In this document: one piece after another, positions 1 to 9,064 of the stretch | Layout of the letters: the number at the start of each line of letters is the position of its first letter | Position numbering within the stretch: the stretch's first letter is position 1 | Source: Patescibacteria group bacterium | GTDB lineage: Bacteria; Patescibacteriota; Minisyncoccia; Phycocordibacterales; SBAW01 | Direction: 5' to 3' | DNA: 41,612 nt | NCBI GenBank assembly: GCA_028866155.1 | Contig: JAGWIT010000003.1 | Coordinates: forward strand, 1 to 41,612 | Translations under genes and position numbers: made by a program | Notes under the pieces: generated by a model | Databases searched by the model: none | What the model was told of the DNA's origin: nothing | Seen by the model: only the letters and a program-made list of their open reading frames with translations

Positions 1-1
1 A

Positions 2-364
2 GCAATAATTGCAACCGCAAAGAATATTTCATATGCGCTCGGCGGCAACTCTCCTACTCGCGTATACGTTGAGGATATAGGATCGCAAGGCATCATTACT
101 GACCTACTCAAAGCACAAGGGATTCCCGCAAAACCCTTTCCCGTACGCGGTCAGACTAAGGAAGGAAAACTGCAGGCCGTCGCGCCGCTCATCGAACTTG
201 GAAACATCATGTTCCCTGAAAAAGGAGCTGAGCGTTTGATTGAGCAACTAATTGGGTTCGGCGGCGGCGATCATGACGACTTAGTAGATGCATTTACCAT
301 GGTGATTTTGCAGCTGCTTGAAACTAGCAAAAATCGCCCTAGCATCCATTGGCTCAGTTACTGA
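2..364 (+). CDS. Phage terminase large subunit, C-terminal nuclease-domain fragment (5' truncated by window edge)
   Basis: Frame 2 reads AIIATAKNISYALGGNSPTRVYVEDIGSQGIITDLLKAQGIPAKPFPVRGQTKEGKLQAVAPLIELGNIMFPEKGAERLIEQLIGFGGGDHDDLVDAFTMVILQLLETSKNRPSIHWLSY*; the HDDLVDA motif and layout are typical of the terminase RNaseH-like nuclease domain. Confidence 0.75.
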   Translation, partial: AIIATAKNISYALGGNSPTRVYVEDIGSQGIITDLLKAQGIPAKPFPVRGQTKEGKLQAVAPLIELGNIMFPEKGAERLIEQLIGFGGGDHDDLVDAFTMVILQLLETSKNRPSIHWLSY

Positions 365-888
365 GTAGTCGTCGCAGGATGTACGAATTCCATCGGCACC
401 CAACCTGATTGGCCGATAAACTTACCGTCGAGAATGCGTACTTCACGCGTTCCCAGTCCACTATCTATGACAAGAACTTTAGTGCCGTCGGGCGCAAGGA
501 ATCCTTCGCCGTCGTAGATCATTTGGGCCATACCCATGGTGTCATTGTTTACGGCAGCTTTGGTGTAATCATCGAGCCCTTGTTTGGTCCGCATAACAGA
601 GATAGATTGCCCGTCCGATATATGCAGATATCCGTTTTGACCCTGATTCACTGATGATAAGACGGGAGTGCCCGCGATTGAGGAAGAAGAGCTACTGCTT
701 CCACCGTCCGATATTGAACTGATTACTATTATTAAAACTATAAAACCGAAGAGGCCTGCAACGATCTTTCCGCCCGTGCCCAACGCCACTCGCTTGCGGC
801 AATGAGGACAAATTTTCGCGTCCTTGGGTATTTCCGACTTGCAGTACTTGCAAATCTTAGTCTGCTTAACCGGCTGTGTATTTTCCAT
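358..888 (-). CDS. Zinc-ribbon (two CxxC) plus single-TM protein with C-terminal SH3-like region
   Basis: 176 aa; CKYCKSEIPKDAKICPHC zinc ribbon, TM IVAGLFGFIVLIIVI; overlaps the terminase stop by 7 bp (convergent). Confidence 0.7.
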   Translation of the reverse strand: MENTQPVKQTKICKYCKSEIPKDAKICPHCRKRVALGTGGKIVAGLFGFIVLIIVISSISDGGSSSSSSSIAGTPVLSSVNQGQNGYLHISDGQSISVMRTKQGLDDYTKAAVNNDTMGMAQMIYDGEGFLAPDGTKVLVIDSGLGTREVRILDGKFIGQSGWVPMEFVHPATTTQ

Positions 889-902
889 AGCCTATAAAAA
901 TT

Positions 903-1080
903 ACCGAATAATAATTCGGTGGAGGCTTTGGAAAACACAAAGCCCGCCACCAGGAGGCCTTGCGGCCCTACACAAGTTTCCCTGTGTAACGCGAGCAGCG
1001 CCCTGGATGACGGGTTCTCTATGCTGCTCGCGGTTGGACGACCTTGCTCAAGAAACTCTTGAGGTTAGGTCCTTTTTATT
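903..1080 (+). ncRNA. Candidate structured RNA ending in an intrinsic terminator (family unknown)
   Basis: Consecutive stems: GGTGG-a-GGCTTTG/CAAAGCC-cg-CCACC (918-951), AGGCC/GGCCT-like, ACACA/TGTGT, CGCGAGCAGC/GCTGCTCGCG (990-999/1023-1032), then GGAC..CTCAAGA-AAC-TCTTGAG..GTCC followed by TTTTT (1036-1077). No convincing ORF. Confidence 0.45.
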
Positions 1081-1227
1081 CAATTGTGGTAATACGGTTG
1101 CCCTGTATTACTCCTTCATATTAACGCGGATATAAGGGTTTGCTAAGAGCCCAAACGACCATGCGACGAAACGGCTAATCTGCATAGCTATGCAGGGTGG
1201 TTGGGTCTGACACCATTAAGACGTATG

Positions 1228-2541
1228 AATATACAAGCAATTGGGCAGATAGGAGTGACACCATTAATACCAGTAGAAAAAATTAGGTACGTCTTATACG
1301 CAAGAAAAAGCACCGAAACTGAAGAGCGGCAAATCTTGTCGATTGATTCGCAAGTCAAAGAAATGATGGAGTTAGCCGAGAGAGACGGCCTCGATATAGT
1401 CGAAGTACGACGCGAATCGCACTCTGCAAAAGAATCGGATCAGAGGCCAGTGTTTAAAGAATTACTCGAAGATATACGGCGTGGCAGATTCAACGGCATT
1501 CTCACATGGAATCCTGACCGCCTTAGTCGTAATGCTGGAGACCTAGGCTCTGTCGTCGATCTTATGGATCAAAAGTGCCTTATCGAAATCCGCACATACG
1601 GTCAGCAATTTAGAAATTCACCCAACGAGAAGTTCCTCCTGATGATCCTTTGTAGCCAGGCGAAGCTAGAGAATGACAACAAAAGCATCAATGTAAAGCG
1701 TGGCCTTAAAACGAGAGTAGAGATGGGCCTATGGCCTGCCCCTGCTCCAACTGGATACATAAAGGAAAAACGGAGTGATAGAAAATGCGAGACACTCATT
1801 GATCCTGAACGCGGCCATGTCATCAAACAAATTTTTGAAAAAGTGGCATACGAAAAGTGGAGCGGGCGTAAAGTATATAACTGGCTCAAATTCGATCTTA
1901 ATTTTAAAACAGGTAACGGGCATAAAAATCTCACGCTCGGTAATATTTATTTACTGCTCCAAAATCACTTCTACTACGGCGTATTTGAATACCCCAAAAA
2001 GTCAGGCCGTTGGTACAAAGGCAAACATGAGCCACTTATTACCAAGGAGCTATTCGATGCCGTACAAACCCAAGTAAAAAGCCAATTTACCAGAGTTGAA
2101 AATCAGGAATTCGCTTTTACCAAACTCATGCAATGCGGCTTATGCGGATCCGGAGTCAGTGCCGATGAGAAGTTCAAAAAACAACAAAACGGCAATGTAC
2201 ACCGTTATGTTTACTATGGGTGCACCAAAGCGCGAGACAAACACTGCAAATGCGGATATATCAACGAAGATGTCTTAATTGAGCAGTTTGTAGGATTAAT
2301 GGATACGATAGATATAAACGAGATAGGTATCAGAGAAAAGATTAGAGCGGAGGTGGAACGATTTAAAAAATTCCAACAGTCGGTACTTGGGGCCAAAGCA
2401 AAAGTGGTAATAAAAGATATCGATATCCGCAACTATGCAAAGTATCTGCTACGCGAGGGTGGAGCAGTAGAAAAGCGTGAGTTGCTATCTTGTCTTAAGA
2501 GTAAAATCCTTCTCAAGGAAAAAGTAATTACACTTGGATAA
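1228..2541 (+). CDS. Large serine recombinase / phage-type integrase
   Basis: YVLYARKSTETEERQILSIDSQ resolvase catalytic N-terminus, recombinase domain, CGLCG...CxxxxxxHCKC zinc ribbon, coiled coil. The ORF is open from 1201; ATG at 1228 or GTG at 1255 are alternative starts. Confidence 0.9.
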   Translation, partial: NIQAIGQIGVTPLIPVEKIRYVLYARKSTETEERQILSIDSQVKEMMELAERDGLDIVEVRRESHSAKESDQRPVFKELLEDIRRGRFNGILTWNPDRLSRNAGDLGSVVDLMDQKCLIEIRTYGQQFRNSPNEKFLLMILCSQAKLENDNKSINVKRGLKTRVEMGLWPAPAPTGYIKEKRSDRKCETLIDPERGHVIKQIFEKVAYEKWSGRKVYNWLKFDLNFKTGNGHKNLTLGNIYLLLQNHFYYGVFEYPKKSGRWYKGKHEPLITKELFDAVQTQVKSQFTRVENQEFAFTKLMQCGLCGSGVSADEKFKKQQNGNVHRYVYYGCTKARDKHCKCGYINEDVLIEQFVGLMDTIDINEIGIREKIRAEVERFKKFQQSVLGAKAKVVIKDIDIRNYAKYLLREGGAVEKRELLSCLKSKILLKEKVITLG

Positions 2542-2542
2542 A

Positions 2543-2560
2543 AATAGTAAAGTTACTATT
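2543..2560. terminator. Palindrome AATAGTAA-AG-TTACTATT between convergent stop codons; possible bidirectional terminator
   Basis: 8-bp perfect inverted repeat with 2-nt spacer, between the recombinase and permease 3' ends. Confidence 0.35.
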
Positions 2561-3779
2561 CGTATCGCAATGCTTCAATGGGGTTGAGATTGGCCGCGCG
2601 GCGTGCTGGAAAATACCCAAAGACAATGCCGATGCCTGCAGAAACGCCGACCGCGAGAAGCACCGAGGACGTAGTGACTGTCGCGGTCAAAAGTCCTGTC
2701 AGCGTCACTGCATATGAAATAAGATATCCGAGCACCACTCCTATAATGCCACCCACCATAGTAAGCGCCACGGCCTCAGCAAGAAATTGCATGCTGATAT
2801 CCCGTTTTTTTGCGCCTATCGCTTTGCGTAGACCGATCTCTTTTGTTCTCTCGGTGACCGTAGTGAGCATCATATTCATGATGCCGATACCCCCCACAAT
2901 GAGAGAGATGGACGCAATGGCCGCAAGCAAATACGTAAGGATGGTTGTTATGCTTGAAAGCGTTGATGAGAGGCTGGCTTGGCTTTGAATATTGAAGTCT
3001 GCTTTTGTAGAGTCGGTTATATTGTGCCTCTTGAGCAACAGGCTCGTTATCCCATCTTGCACTGATTGCGAGACATCCGCGCTCGCAGCCTCCACGGCAA
3101 TGGAACTCACAAATTGGTTGCCGGTAATCATCTGTTGTGCGGTGGAGAGGGGAATATATGCGGCACTATCAGGATTGGTGAATCCCGAGCCTCCTTTTGC
3201 TTTGGTAACGCCTATTACCGTGAATTCAAGATTATTAAAACGGACCGTCTGCCCGATAGCTTCCGCACCTACTCCAAAAAGATCCTGACTTAAGGTCGGC
3301 CCTAGCACCACCACCCTAGAAAGACTTTGGTTATTCTTATCAGAGATAAATGACCCTTCCTGCATTTCTACATTGTGGACCGTTGCATAGACCGACTGTA
3401 CTCCATATATAGAGCTATTGGAGTTAGCGTTGGCGGCAACAATCTGTTGATTGCTGCTTACCTCCGGAGAAACATTTGCCACTCCCGACACACGATCTTG
3501 TATCGCGGTAGCATCAGCGACCGTCAAACTCTGCGCCGACCCTGCACTGCCTCTCACCTGGGTGCCTGGCCCCCTCGCTGCACCAGCCGAAACAGTCAGA
3601 AGATTCGAACCAAGACCCTGGATACTCGATTGGATTGAACTGCTCGTACCGTTGCCAACTGCAAGCATCACAATGACCGACATAATACCAATAACAATAC
3701 CAAGCACCGTGAGCCCCGAGCGTGATTTGTTGCTCAGGAGTGCAGCCGCAGTCTCTCGATATAAATTTTTGATGGTCAT
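2556..3779 (-). CDS. MacB-type ABC transporter permease (FtsX family)
   Basis: 407 aa; N-terminal TM plus MacB periplasmic core, C-terminal three TM, ERTKEIGLRKAIGAKKRDI and NPIEALRYE tail. Confidence 0.9.
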   Translation of the reverse strand: MTIKNLYRETAAALLSNKSRSGLTVLGIVIGIMSVIVMLAVGNGTSSSIQSSIQGLGSNLLTVSAGAARGPGTQVRGSAGSAQSLTVADATAIQDRVSGVANVSPEVSSNQQIVAANANSNSSIYGVQSVYATVHNVEMQEGSFISDKNNQSLSRVVVLGPTLSQDLFGVGAEAIGQTVRFNNLEFTVIGVTKAKGGSGFTNPDSAAYIPLSTAQQMITGNQFVSSIAVEAASADVSQSVQDGITSLLLKRHNITDSTKADFNIQSQASLSSTLSSITTILTYLLAAIASISLIVGGIGIMNMMLTTVTERTKEIGLRKAIGAKKRDISMQFLAEAVALTMVGGIIGVVLGYLISYAVTLTGLLTATVTTSSVLLAVGVSAGIGIVFGYFPARRAANLNPIEALRYE

Positions 3780-4489
3780 AGTAGTGCGTGATCGACAACT
3801 TTTTGTTTAGTGTTCTTTTTGTCCTCGATGATGAGCCCGTCTTTAATTGAAATGACTCGATCGGCGTGGTGTGCAATATCGGAATCATGAGTGATGAGTA
3901 TAATGGTGGCCCCATGCTCCTTATTGAGCTGCTGGAAGGTCCCCAGGACAATCTCTCCCGTTTTTGAATCAAGGTTTCCTGTGGGCTCGTCCGCCATGAT
4001 GACCGAGGGGTTATTGACGAGTGAGCGAGCTATTGCGACGCGCTGTATCTGTCCTCCTGAAAGCTGGTTTGATTTAAAATTCCACCGCTCCTCTGGAAGT
4101 CCGGCGGCACGCAGAGCTTGTGCAGCTCTTCCGTCATGCTCCGCATCTGGCACGCCTGAATATACGAGCGGTAGTGTTACGTTGCGCATAACAGTTGTAC
4201 GAGACAAGAGATTGAATGATTGAAATACAAACCCTATCTGATTCGATCGTACATCGGCGAGCTGGTTGTCGGAAAGTTTTGACACGTCCCGACCATCGAG
4301 AAAATAACTCCCTGAGGTTGGTGTATCGAGACAACCCAAAATATGCATCAGAGTGGATTTGCCAGAACCCGAAGGGCCGGTGATGGCAACAAATTCGCCG
4401 TCCTCAATCTTGAAGGACACACCCTTTAAAACGGTGGTTTCCTCATCGCCATTCTTGTATACTTTTGTAATATTTTTGCATTCAATCAT
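3776..4489 (-). CDS. MacB/LolD-like ABC transporter ATP-binding protein
   Basis: Walker A GPSGSGKST, signature LSGGQ, Walker B VIMADEPTGNLD. Confidence 0.95.
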   Translation of the reverse strand: MIECKNITKVYKNGDEETTVLKGVSFKIEDGEFVAITGPSGSGKSTLMHILGCLDTPTSGSYFLDGRDVSKLSDNQLADVRSNQIGFVFQSFNLLSRTTVMRNVTLPLVYSGVPDAEHDGRAAQALRAAGLPEERWNFKSNQLSGGQIQRVAIARSLVNNPSVIMADEPTGNLDSKTGEIVLGTFQQLNKEHGATIILITHDSDIAHHADRVISIKDGLIIEDKKNTKQKVVDHALL

Positions 4490-4498
4490 GGGAGTAGA

Positions 4499-6169
4499 TT
4501 ACGCTCCGGGGCCGGAGAGTAATCCTCCCGAAGCTGCTTTAGTAGCGCCGGTCACTGTGTGCGTCACTATGAGTTCGCCTTCGGTAAGCCCTGAAGTGAT
4601 GACGGTGTTTTTATTGTCCGAGTCTCCAATCTGGACAGAGACGCTTTTGGGCGCAGTGGTGAGAGAAATCGTTGCACCATCGGCAGCGCCGGAGACACCG
4701 TCGAGCACCAGTACATTCGAGTTTGAACCCACACTTGTTACGGCTGAATTCGGCACCAATAGGACACCTACATCTTTGCCAACCGCGATCGTTACTGAAA
4801 CACTCATACCTGGCTTCACACCCTGATCACTCGCATCGAATGCAATCTTTGCATTGTAACTCACGACTCCTTGCGTCACGGTGCCAATGGTATCTATCTG
4901 GGCGACCGTGCCTGTTGCCGTTACGCCCGGCAATGCATTAAAGGTAACCTTTGCTGTTTGTCCGATCTTGACCTGAGCGGCATCAACTTCATTCAGCGAA
5001 ATCTTGGCGATTTGCTGTTTGGTGATAATACTTGCCACGACAGTATTTGTATCCACGACGGCACCCACCGAAACATTTACCGCAGCAACCACGCCGCTGA
5101 AAGGAGCTCTGATAAAACTCTGGTCGTACGTATTCTGTGCCGCCTGCAAAGCAGCCTTACTATTGTCGAGTGAGGCTTGTGCGCTTGCGATGTCCTCCGA
5201 ACGCGCTGGGGCCGTGGTCTGTGCAAGCGACGCGTTACTTTGTGCAAGAGATGACTGTGCAGTCGTAACTTGTTGCAGCGCAGATTGTACCGCACTAATA
5301 TCGGACATAATGGTTGATCGGCCAGAATTAATTGATCCTGTATAGGTTGCCGCTGAAGAGCTGTTTGTCTCGTAAGTAGTGAGGTCAGATAAAATATCAT
5401 TAAGATACTGAAGAATAGTATTGAGATTATTCGTGCTTACCGAAGAAAGTGTTGTTAAGTCGCCTGTCGCATCCGCAGTGCCGATACTGCTATTCCATTG
5501 AGGTAGCAGCGCATTTATTTGTTCTCTTTCATTAACGATATTTATAACTAATTGGCTATTGGTTGAATTCGAGTTTGAAACACCGTATTTAGGGTTTATT
5601 GTATTTGGATTGCTAAATAATGCATTGGTGTCAGTGGTTACTACTGAAGATGCGTCGTTGTATGAGGACGATATTTTGCTGAGCAATGATTGTTTTGCAT
5701 TGGTGAGAGAAGTCTGACTCGAGCTTACGGCGGATTGAGAAACTGCGATACTTTGTACGGTCGCTCCACTTACGACTTTGTCGTAGCTAGCTTGGGCGCT
5801 TTCGACGTTTGCCTGCGCCTGTTTGAGCTGAGTAAGAGCGCTTGCATTCCCTATAACCGCTATAAGTTGGTTGGTGACGACCTTATCTCCCTGCTTCACG
5901 TCTACTGCTGTAATAGTCGAAGCTGATTGAGTGGTGCCCTGCGGCTTAAGATCCACCTGATTTTCCGCTTCTACTTGGCCCGTGCCATTGACGGTAAGCA
6001 CGAGGTCCCCCTTGGTTACGGTGCCCACTACATAACTTGTTGCAGATGAGCCGCCAAATACTGTTTTATATCCAAAAAATAATACGATAATAAGAAACAC
6101 TCCCGCAAAAACTGCGGCAACTTGATGGGTCTTTATCCAAATAATAAGCTTCGTGTATATATTTTTCAT
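4499..6169 (-). CDS. MacA/HlyD-family efflux adaptor
   Basis: N-terminal TM, long coiled-coil, RAPFSGVVAAVNVSVGAVV lipoyl half-motif, beta-barrel domain; adjacent to ABC genes. Confidence 0.9.
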   Translation of the reverse strand: MKNIYTKLIIWIKTHQVAAVFAGVFLIIVLFFGYKTVFGGSSATSYVVGTVTKGDLVLTVNGTGQVEAENQVDLKPQGTTQSASTITAVDVKQGDKVVTNQLIAVIGNASALTQLKQAQANVESAQASYDKVVSGATVQSIAVSQSAVSSSQTSLTNAKQSLLSKISSSYNDASSVVTTDTNALFSNPNTINPKYGVSNSNSTNSQLVINIVNEREQINALLPQWNSSIGTADATGDLTTLSSVSTNNLNTILQYLNDILSDLTTYETNSSSAATYTGSINSGRSTIMSDISAVQSALQQVTTAQSSLAQSNASLAQTTAPARSEDIASAQASLDNSKAALQAAQNTYDQSFIRAPFSGVVAAVNVSVGAVVDTNTVVASIITKQQIAKISLNEVDAAQVKIGQTAKVTFNALPGVTATGTVAQIDTIGTVTQGVVSYNAKIAFDASDQGVKPGMSVSVTIAVGKDVGVLLVPNSAVTSVGSNSNVLVLDGVSGAADGATISLTTAPKSVSVQIGDSDNKNTVITSGLTEGELIVTHTVTGATKAASGGLLSGPGA

Positions 6170-6360
6170 GATTTCTTTATACGTCGCACCACTTCGTCTG
6201 ACTTTAGTATAACCACGCCACTAACATCTCGATCGCTCATGATTACCACACGGGTACCAGGTTTCCAGCCAAGGCTTATCCGGGCCTCAGATGGAATGAC
6301 CACCTGGCCCTTGGCGTTCAGCACCGCTGTTCCATAGATTTTGGATATCGAAGATGTCAT
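6166..6360 (-). CDS. AbrB/SpoVT-MazE-like DNA-binding protein
   Basis: 64 aa; AVLNAKGQVVIPSEARISLGWKPGTRVVI swapped-hairpin motif; overlaps macA start by 4 bp. Confidence 0.85.
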   Translation of the reverse strand: MTSSISKIYGTAVLNAKGQVVIPSEARISLGWKPGTRVVIMSDRDVSGVVILKSDEVVRRIKKS

Positions 6361-6503
6361 GCAAATACTAATACATACTTGTAGTACTTTTATTACATGT
6401 TGATCAAAATATACTGTATTAGAGCCCCAGTATGGGCTGGGTTGAGGATTTTAACGCGGCGAGAATTAATCCGGTTAGCAATCGCGGGGGTGTACCACCC
6501 TCC

Positions 6504-7217
6504 TCATGGAGTATAGCTCGTGCCCTGCATGCTGTTTACGAGCTTGATAGTGGCTGGACCGAATATGCCAGAACCTTGCGTAAGTCCATTAGGGGTTAGA
6601 ATATCTGCTGCGTGTGCATTCTGAAAGCGAATCAGGGCTTTCTTTGTACCGCTTCCAAAATAGGTGGTTTCATTACCGATTGAACCAGTACCGCTTGTAG
6701 CAATAATGAAGCCGTTGGAATTAAGGAAGACCTGAAGCGCTTTGACATCTGCCCCGGTCATGCCTTGTTTAAGTGTCCGCGTGAATACAGTTTGAGATGT
6801 AGTAGTTCGCGAATTTTGTTGAATCGTAGGTCGAGTGCTCGACGCGATACCTTGAGGCCTTGGTCCAATGCCGTCATGGATTGATGTTGCTGCAATATTC
6901 GTACCACTTACTGTTCCTTCAATCATAACAATGTCACCTACAGAGATGTCGGATAGGGACGCGCTGAGATTACTCTTAGTTACTGTAGCGCCAGATGCAT
7001 TAATGGTATACGTGGTCGCTGAAGTATTTTGTCCGAACGCCATGCTCTGCACCGTGAGAATCGTGCCATTTATAGACAAAACGGTCCCGACAACTCCAGG
7101 AGGCATTCCACCATTTTGTGGAAATGAGGTCTGGGCAAAAGCGATACCACCAATAAATAGAGATCCAAGGACTGCACTACCCGTAAGGAATCTTAAGAGA
7201 GTATTCCTGATATTCAT
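6504..7217 (-). CDS. Secreted protein with DUF5666-like domain plus peptidoglycan-binding (PG_binding_1-like) domain
   Basis: Signal peptide; GTVLSINGTILTV..YTINASGATVTKSNLSASLSDISVGDIVMIEGTVSG; TLKQGMTGADVKALQVFLNSNGF PG-binding repeat. Confidence 0.8.
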   Translation of the reverse strand: MNIRNTLLRFLTGSAVLGSLFIGGIAFAQTSFPQNGGMPPGVVGTVLSINGTILTVQSMAFGQNTSATTYTINASGATVTKSNLSASLSDISVGDIVMIEGTVSGTNIAATSIHDGIGPRPQGIASSTRPTIQQNSRTTTSQTVFTRTLKQGMTGADVKALQVFLNSNGFIIATSGTGSIGNETTYFGSGTKKALIRFQNAHAADILTPNGLTQGSGIFGPATIKLVNSMQGTSYTP

Positions 7218-7233
7218 ATTTTAGTTAATCGCT

Positions 7234-7479
7234 TTACTGAGTAACTGGGCCTCCTGTTTGACCTTGGTTGGTAGGCGCTGGTTGAGAGCCTTGTTGCGGT
7301 ACGCCCTGACCGTGTGAGGTCGGGTTAAATCCGCCTTGACGCATAGAGCCAGGTGGCATGCCGCCGGGACCCGGTCTGCCAAAACCAGAAAAAATAACAA
7401 AAACAAGTGCGAGGAACAGCACGATCGTCGCAAAAAAGAATTTGACGCTATGCTTCTGTGAGAACTCTCTTATTGTCAT
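7234..7479 (-). CDS. Small single-TM protein with Gly/Pro/Gln-rich tail
   Basis: 81 aa; TM FFFATIVLFLALVFVIF, low-complexity extracytoplasmic tail. Confidence 0.6.
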   Translation of the reverse strand: MTIREFSQKHSVKFFFATIVLFLALVFVIFSGFGRPGPGGMPPGSMRQGGFNPTSHGQGVPQQGSQPAPTNQGQTGGPVTQ

Positions 7480-7577
7480 ATGTAGTTAAATAGACAGTTA
7501 TTAAATAAGGAGAAAATACCCCTTGTTTAAGTAATACACTTAGGGTTTTGAATTATTACATACGCCTTACGACAGTC

Positions 7578-8333
7578 TTACATTCCGCCTGGGATACTAG
7601 GTGGTGGGGGTAGATCATTAGCATTCTTAATATCTTGCGCTTGAATCTTTCCATCTATCATTTTTCCTTGAATAAAAATCCTATCTCCGACTTTTTCTTG
7701 AACTATTATCTGGCCAGAAGGCACCATGACCGTCACGGCAGTCGTAGTACTAGTATCCATCGGATTCAAGAGTGCTATAACCAGCGTGTCGCCCTCGATG
7801 CTGGTTATTGTCCCGAGAAAGATACCGTGCCCTGGCGGCGGCAACCTTCGGGCATTTTCGTACAAATTTCCAAAGGGCGGGGGTAAATGCTTTTGATCAG
7901 CTTGTCGCAAAAGCATGTCGTGCAAGGGTGTCTTGTCTATCACAAAACCCGATACCGACATTACAAAGATTACGCCTCCCAAAAGATAGAGTACAGGAAC
8001 CTTGTAACCAAATTTAAACGACCTAAGCAGGTACTGAAGAAGTATGATCAAACCAATTTCCAAGGTAGAAAGCCCCCAAGGGAATAGGAAGAGAAAGACT
8101 TGCCAACCCGCTGGACCGAAACCAATGAGAGAAGCTTGTCCGCTCGCCCGTATGGTAAAAAGAATGAAACTTGAGAGAAAAACCGATACTACAAGCACCG
8201 CAACCACAACAAGTATAAATGCGGCAAATCGCAGCCTAAAATATGTCTTTGGCGTAAGGGTCAGTTCATTCTTCCTGATCTTCTCAAGAATGTTCTGAAT
8301 CTTGTCTTGCGGTATAGGCTGTTTATTGTTCAT
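7578..8333 (-). CDS. Multi-TM protein with extracytoplasmic DUF5666-like OB domain; candidate anti-sigma/sensor
   Basis: ~4 TM segments, then GIFLGTITSIEGDTLVIALL...VGDRIFIQGKMIDGKIQAQDI; start overlaps the sigma gene 3' end (8323-8333). Confidence 0.65.
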   Translation of the reverse strand: MNNKQPIPQDKIQNILEKIRKNELTLTPKTYFRLRFAAFILVVVAVLVVSVFLSSFILFTIRASGQASLIGFGPAGWQVFLFLFPWGLSTLEIGLIILLQYLLRSFKFGYKVPVLYLLGGVIFVMSVSGFVIDKTPLHDMLLRQADQKHLPPPFGNLYENARRLPPPGHGIFLGTITSIEGDTLVIALLNPMDTSTTTAVTVMVPSGQIIVQEKVGDRIFIQGKMIDGKIQAQDIKNANDLPPPPSIPGGM

Positions 8334-8898
8334 AATCCATGTTCATTTTTTTATAAATTTTCCGTAAGGCATCCTTTCCTCGGAGTACCCGCACTGCTAC
8401 CGTACCAGTTGGAATCTGAAGAATGTCCGATATTTCTTTATAACTTAGACCTTCAAGATAGTGAAGAATTATGACTTCTCGGCACTTAGGAGTTAGCTTT
8501 TCTAACCCTTGATCTATCATTTTCTTCATTATCTCGTGATCTCGCTCCTCCACTGCCGGATCTTCGTACGTCATATGAGAGACGAAGGTATCAAGATCGA
8601 GCCCTAAGACGGCGCTGCGCTGCTGGCGCTTCAGTCCGTTGACGAACGCGTTGTGAGCAATTCGGTATATCCACGAAGAGAATTTTAATGACGTGTCAAA
8701 ATTATTTATATTTTGAAAAGCGCTAATAAAAACATCCTGCACTATATCCTCTATATTTTCTTTTTCTGACAAGAATTTTCTACCGTATCGTGAAAGTTTT
8801 TTATCATACCGAGTCATGAGAAGACCATATTTTTCCTTGTCTCCTCCTTGGATAAGCAAAACTATCTGCTCATCGGTAAGTGATGGGAGGTCGTCCAT
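8323..8898 (-). CDS. ECF-type RNA polymerase sigma factor
   Basis: sigma2 (ENIEDIVQDVFISAFQNINNFD..FSSWIYRIAHNAFVNGLKR) and sigma4 (LTPKCREVIILHYLEGLSYKEISDILQIPTGTVAVRVLRGKDALRK). Confidence 0.95.
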   Translation of the reverse strand: MDDLPSLTDEQIVLLIQGGDKEKYGLLMTRYDKKLSRYGRKFLSEKENIEDIVQDVFISAFQNINNFDTSLKFSSWIYRIAHNAFVNGLKRQQRSAVLGLDLDTFVSHMTYEDPAVEERDHEIMKKMIDQGLEKLTPKCREVIILHYLEGLSYKEISDILQIPTGTVAVRVLRGKDALRKIYKKMNMDYEQ

Positions 8899-9064
8899 AC
8901 CTAAAGTCTACACTATATACATCCCTCACTATGTATTATTACATTTAACGACTAATGAAATAATGTTGCGTGCCTGGTGTAGTAGTTACTGAGGGGCGAA
9001 GAAGGAGATGGCCACTGCACTTCAATTGCCCAGAATAAAAAATTACTACTAACAATTAAACAAC

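Noticed and set aside
1729-1923. Small antisense ORFs within the serine recombinase
   Set aside because: No RBS, no motif, fully inside a well supported CDS.
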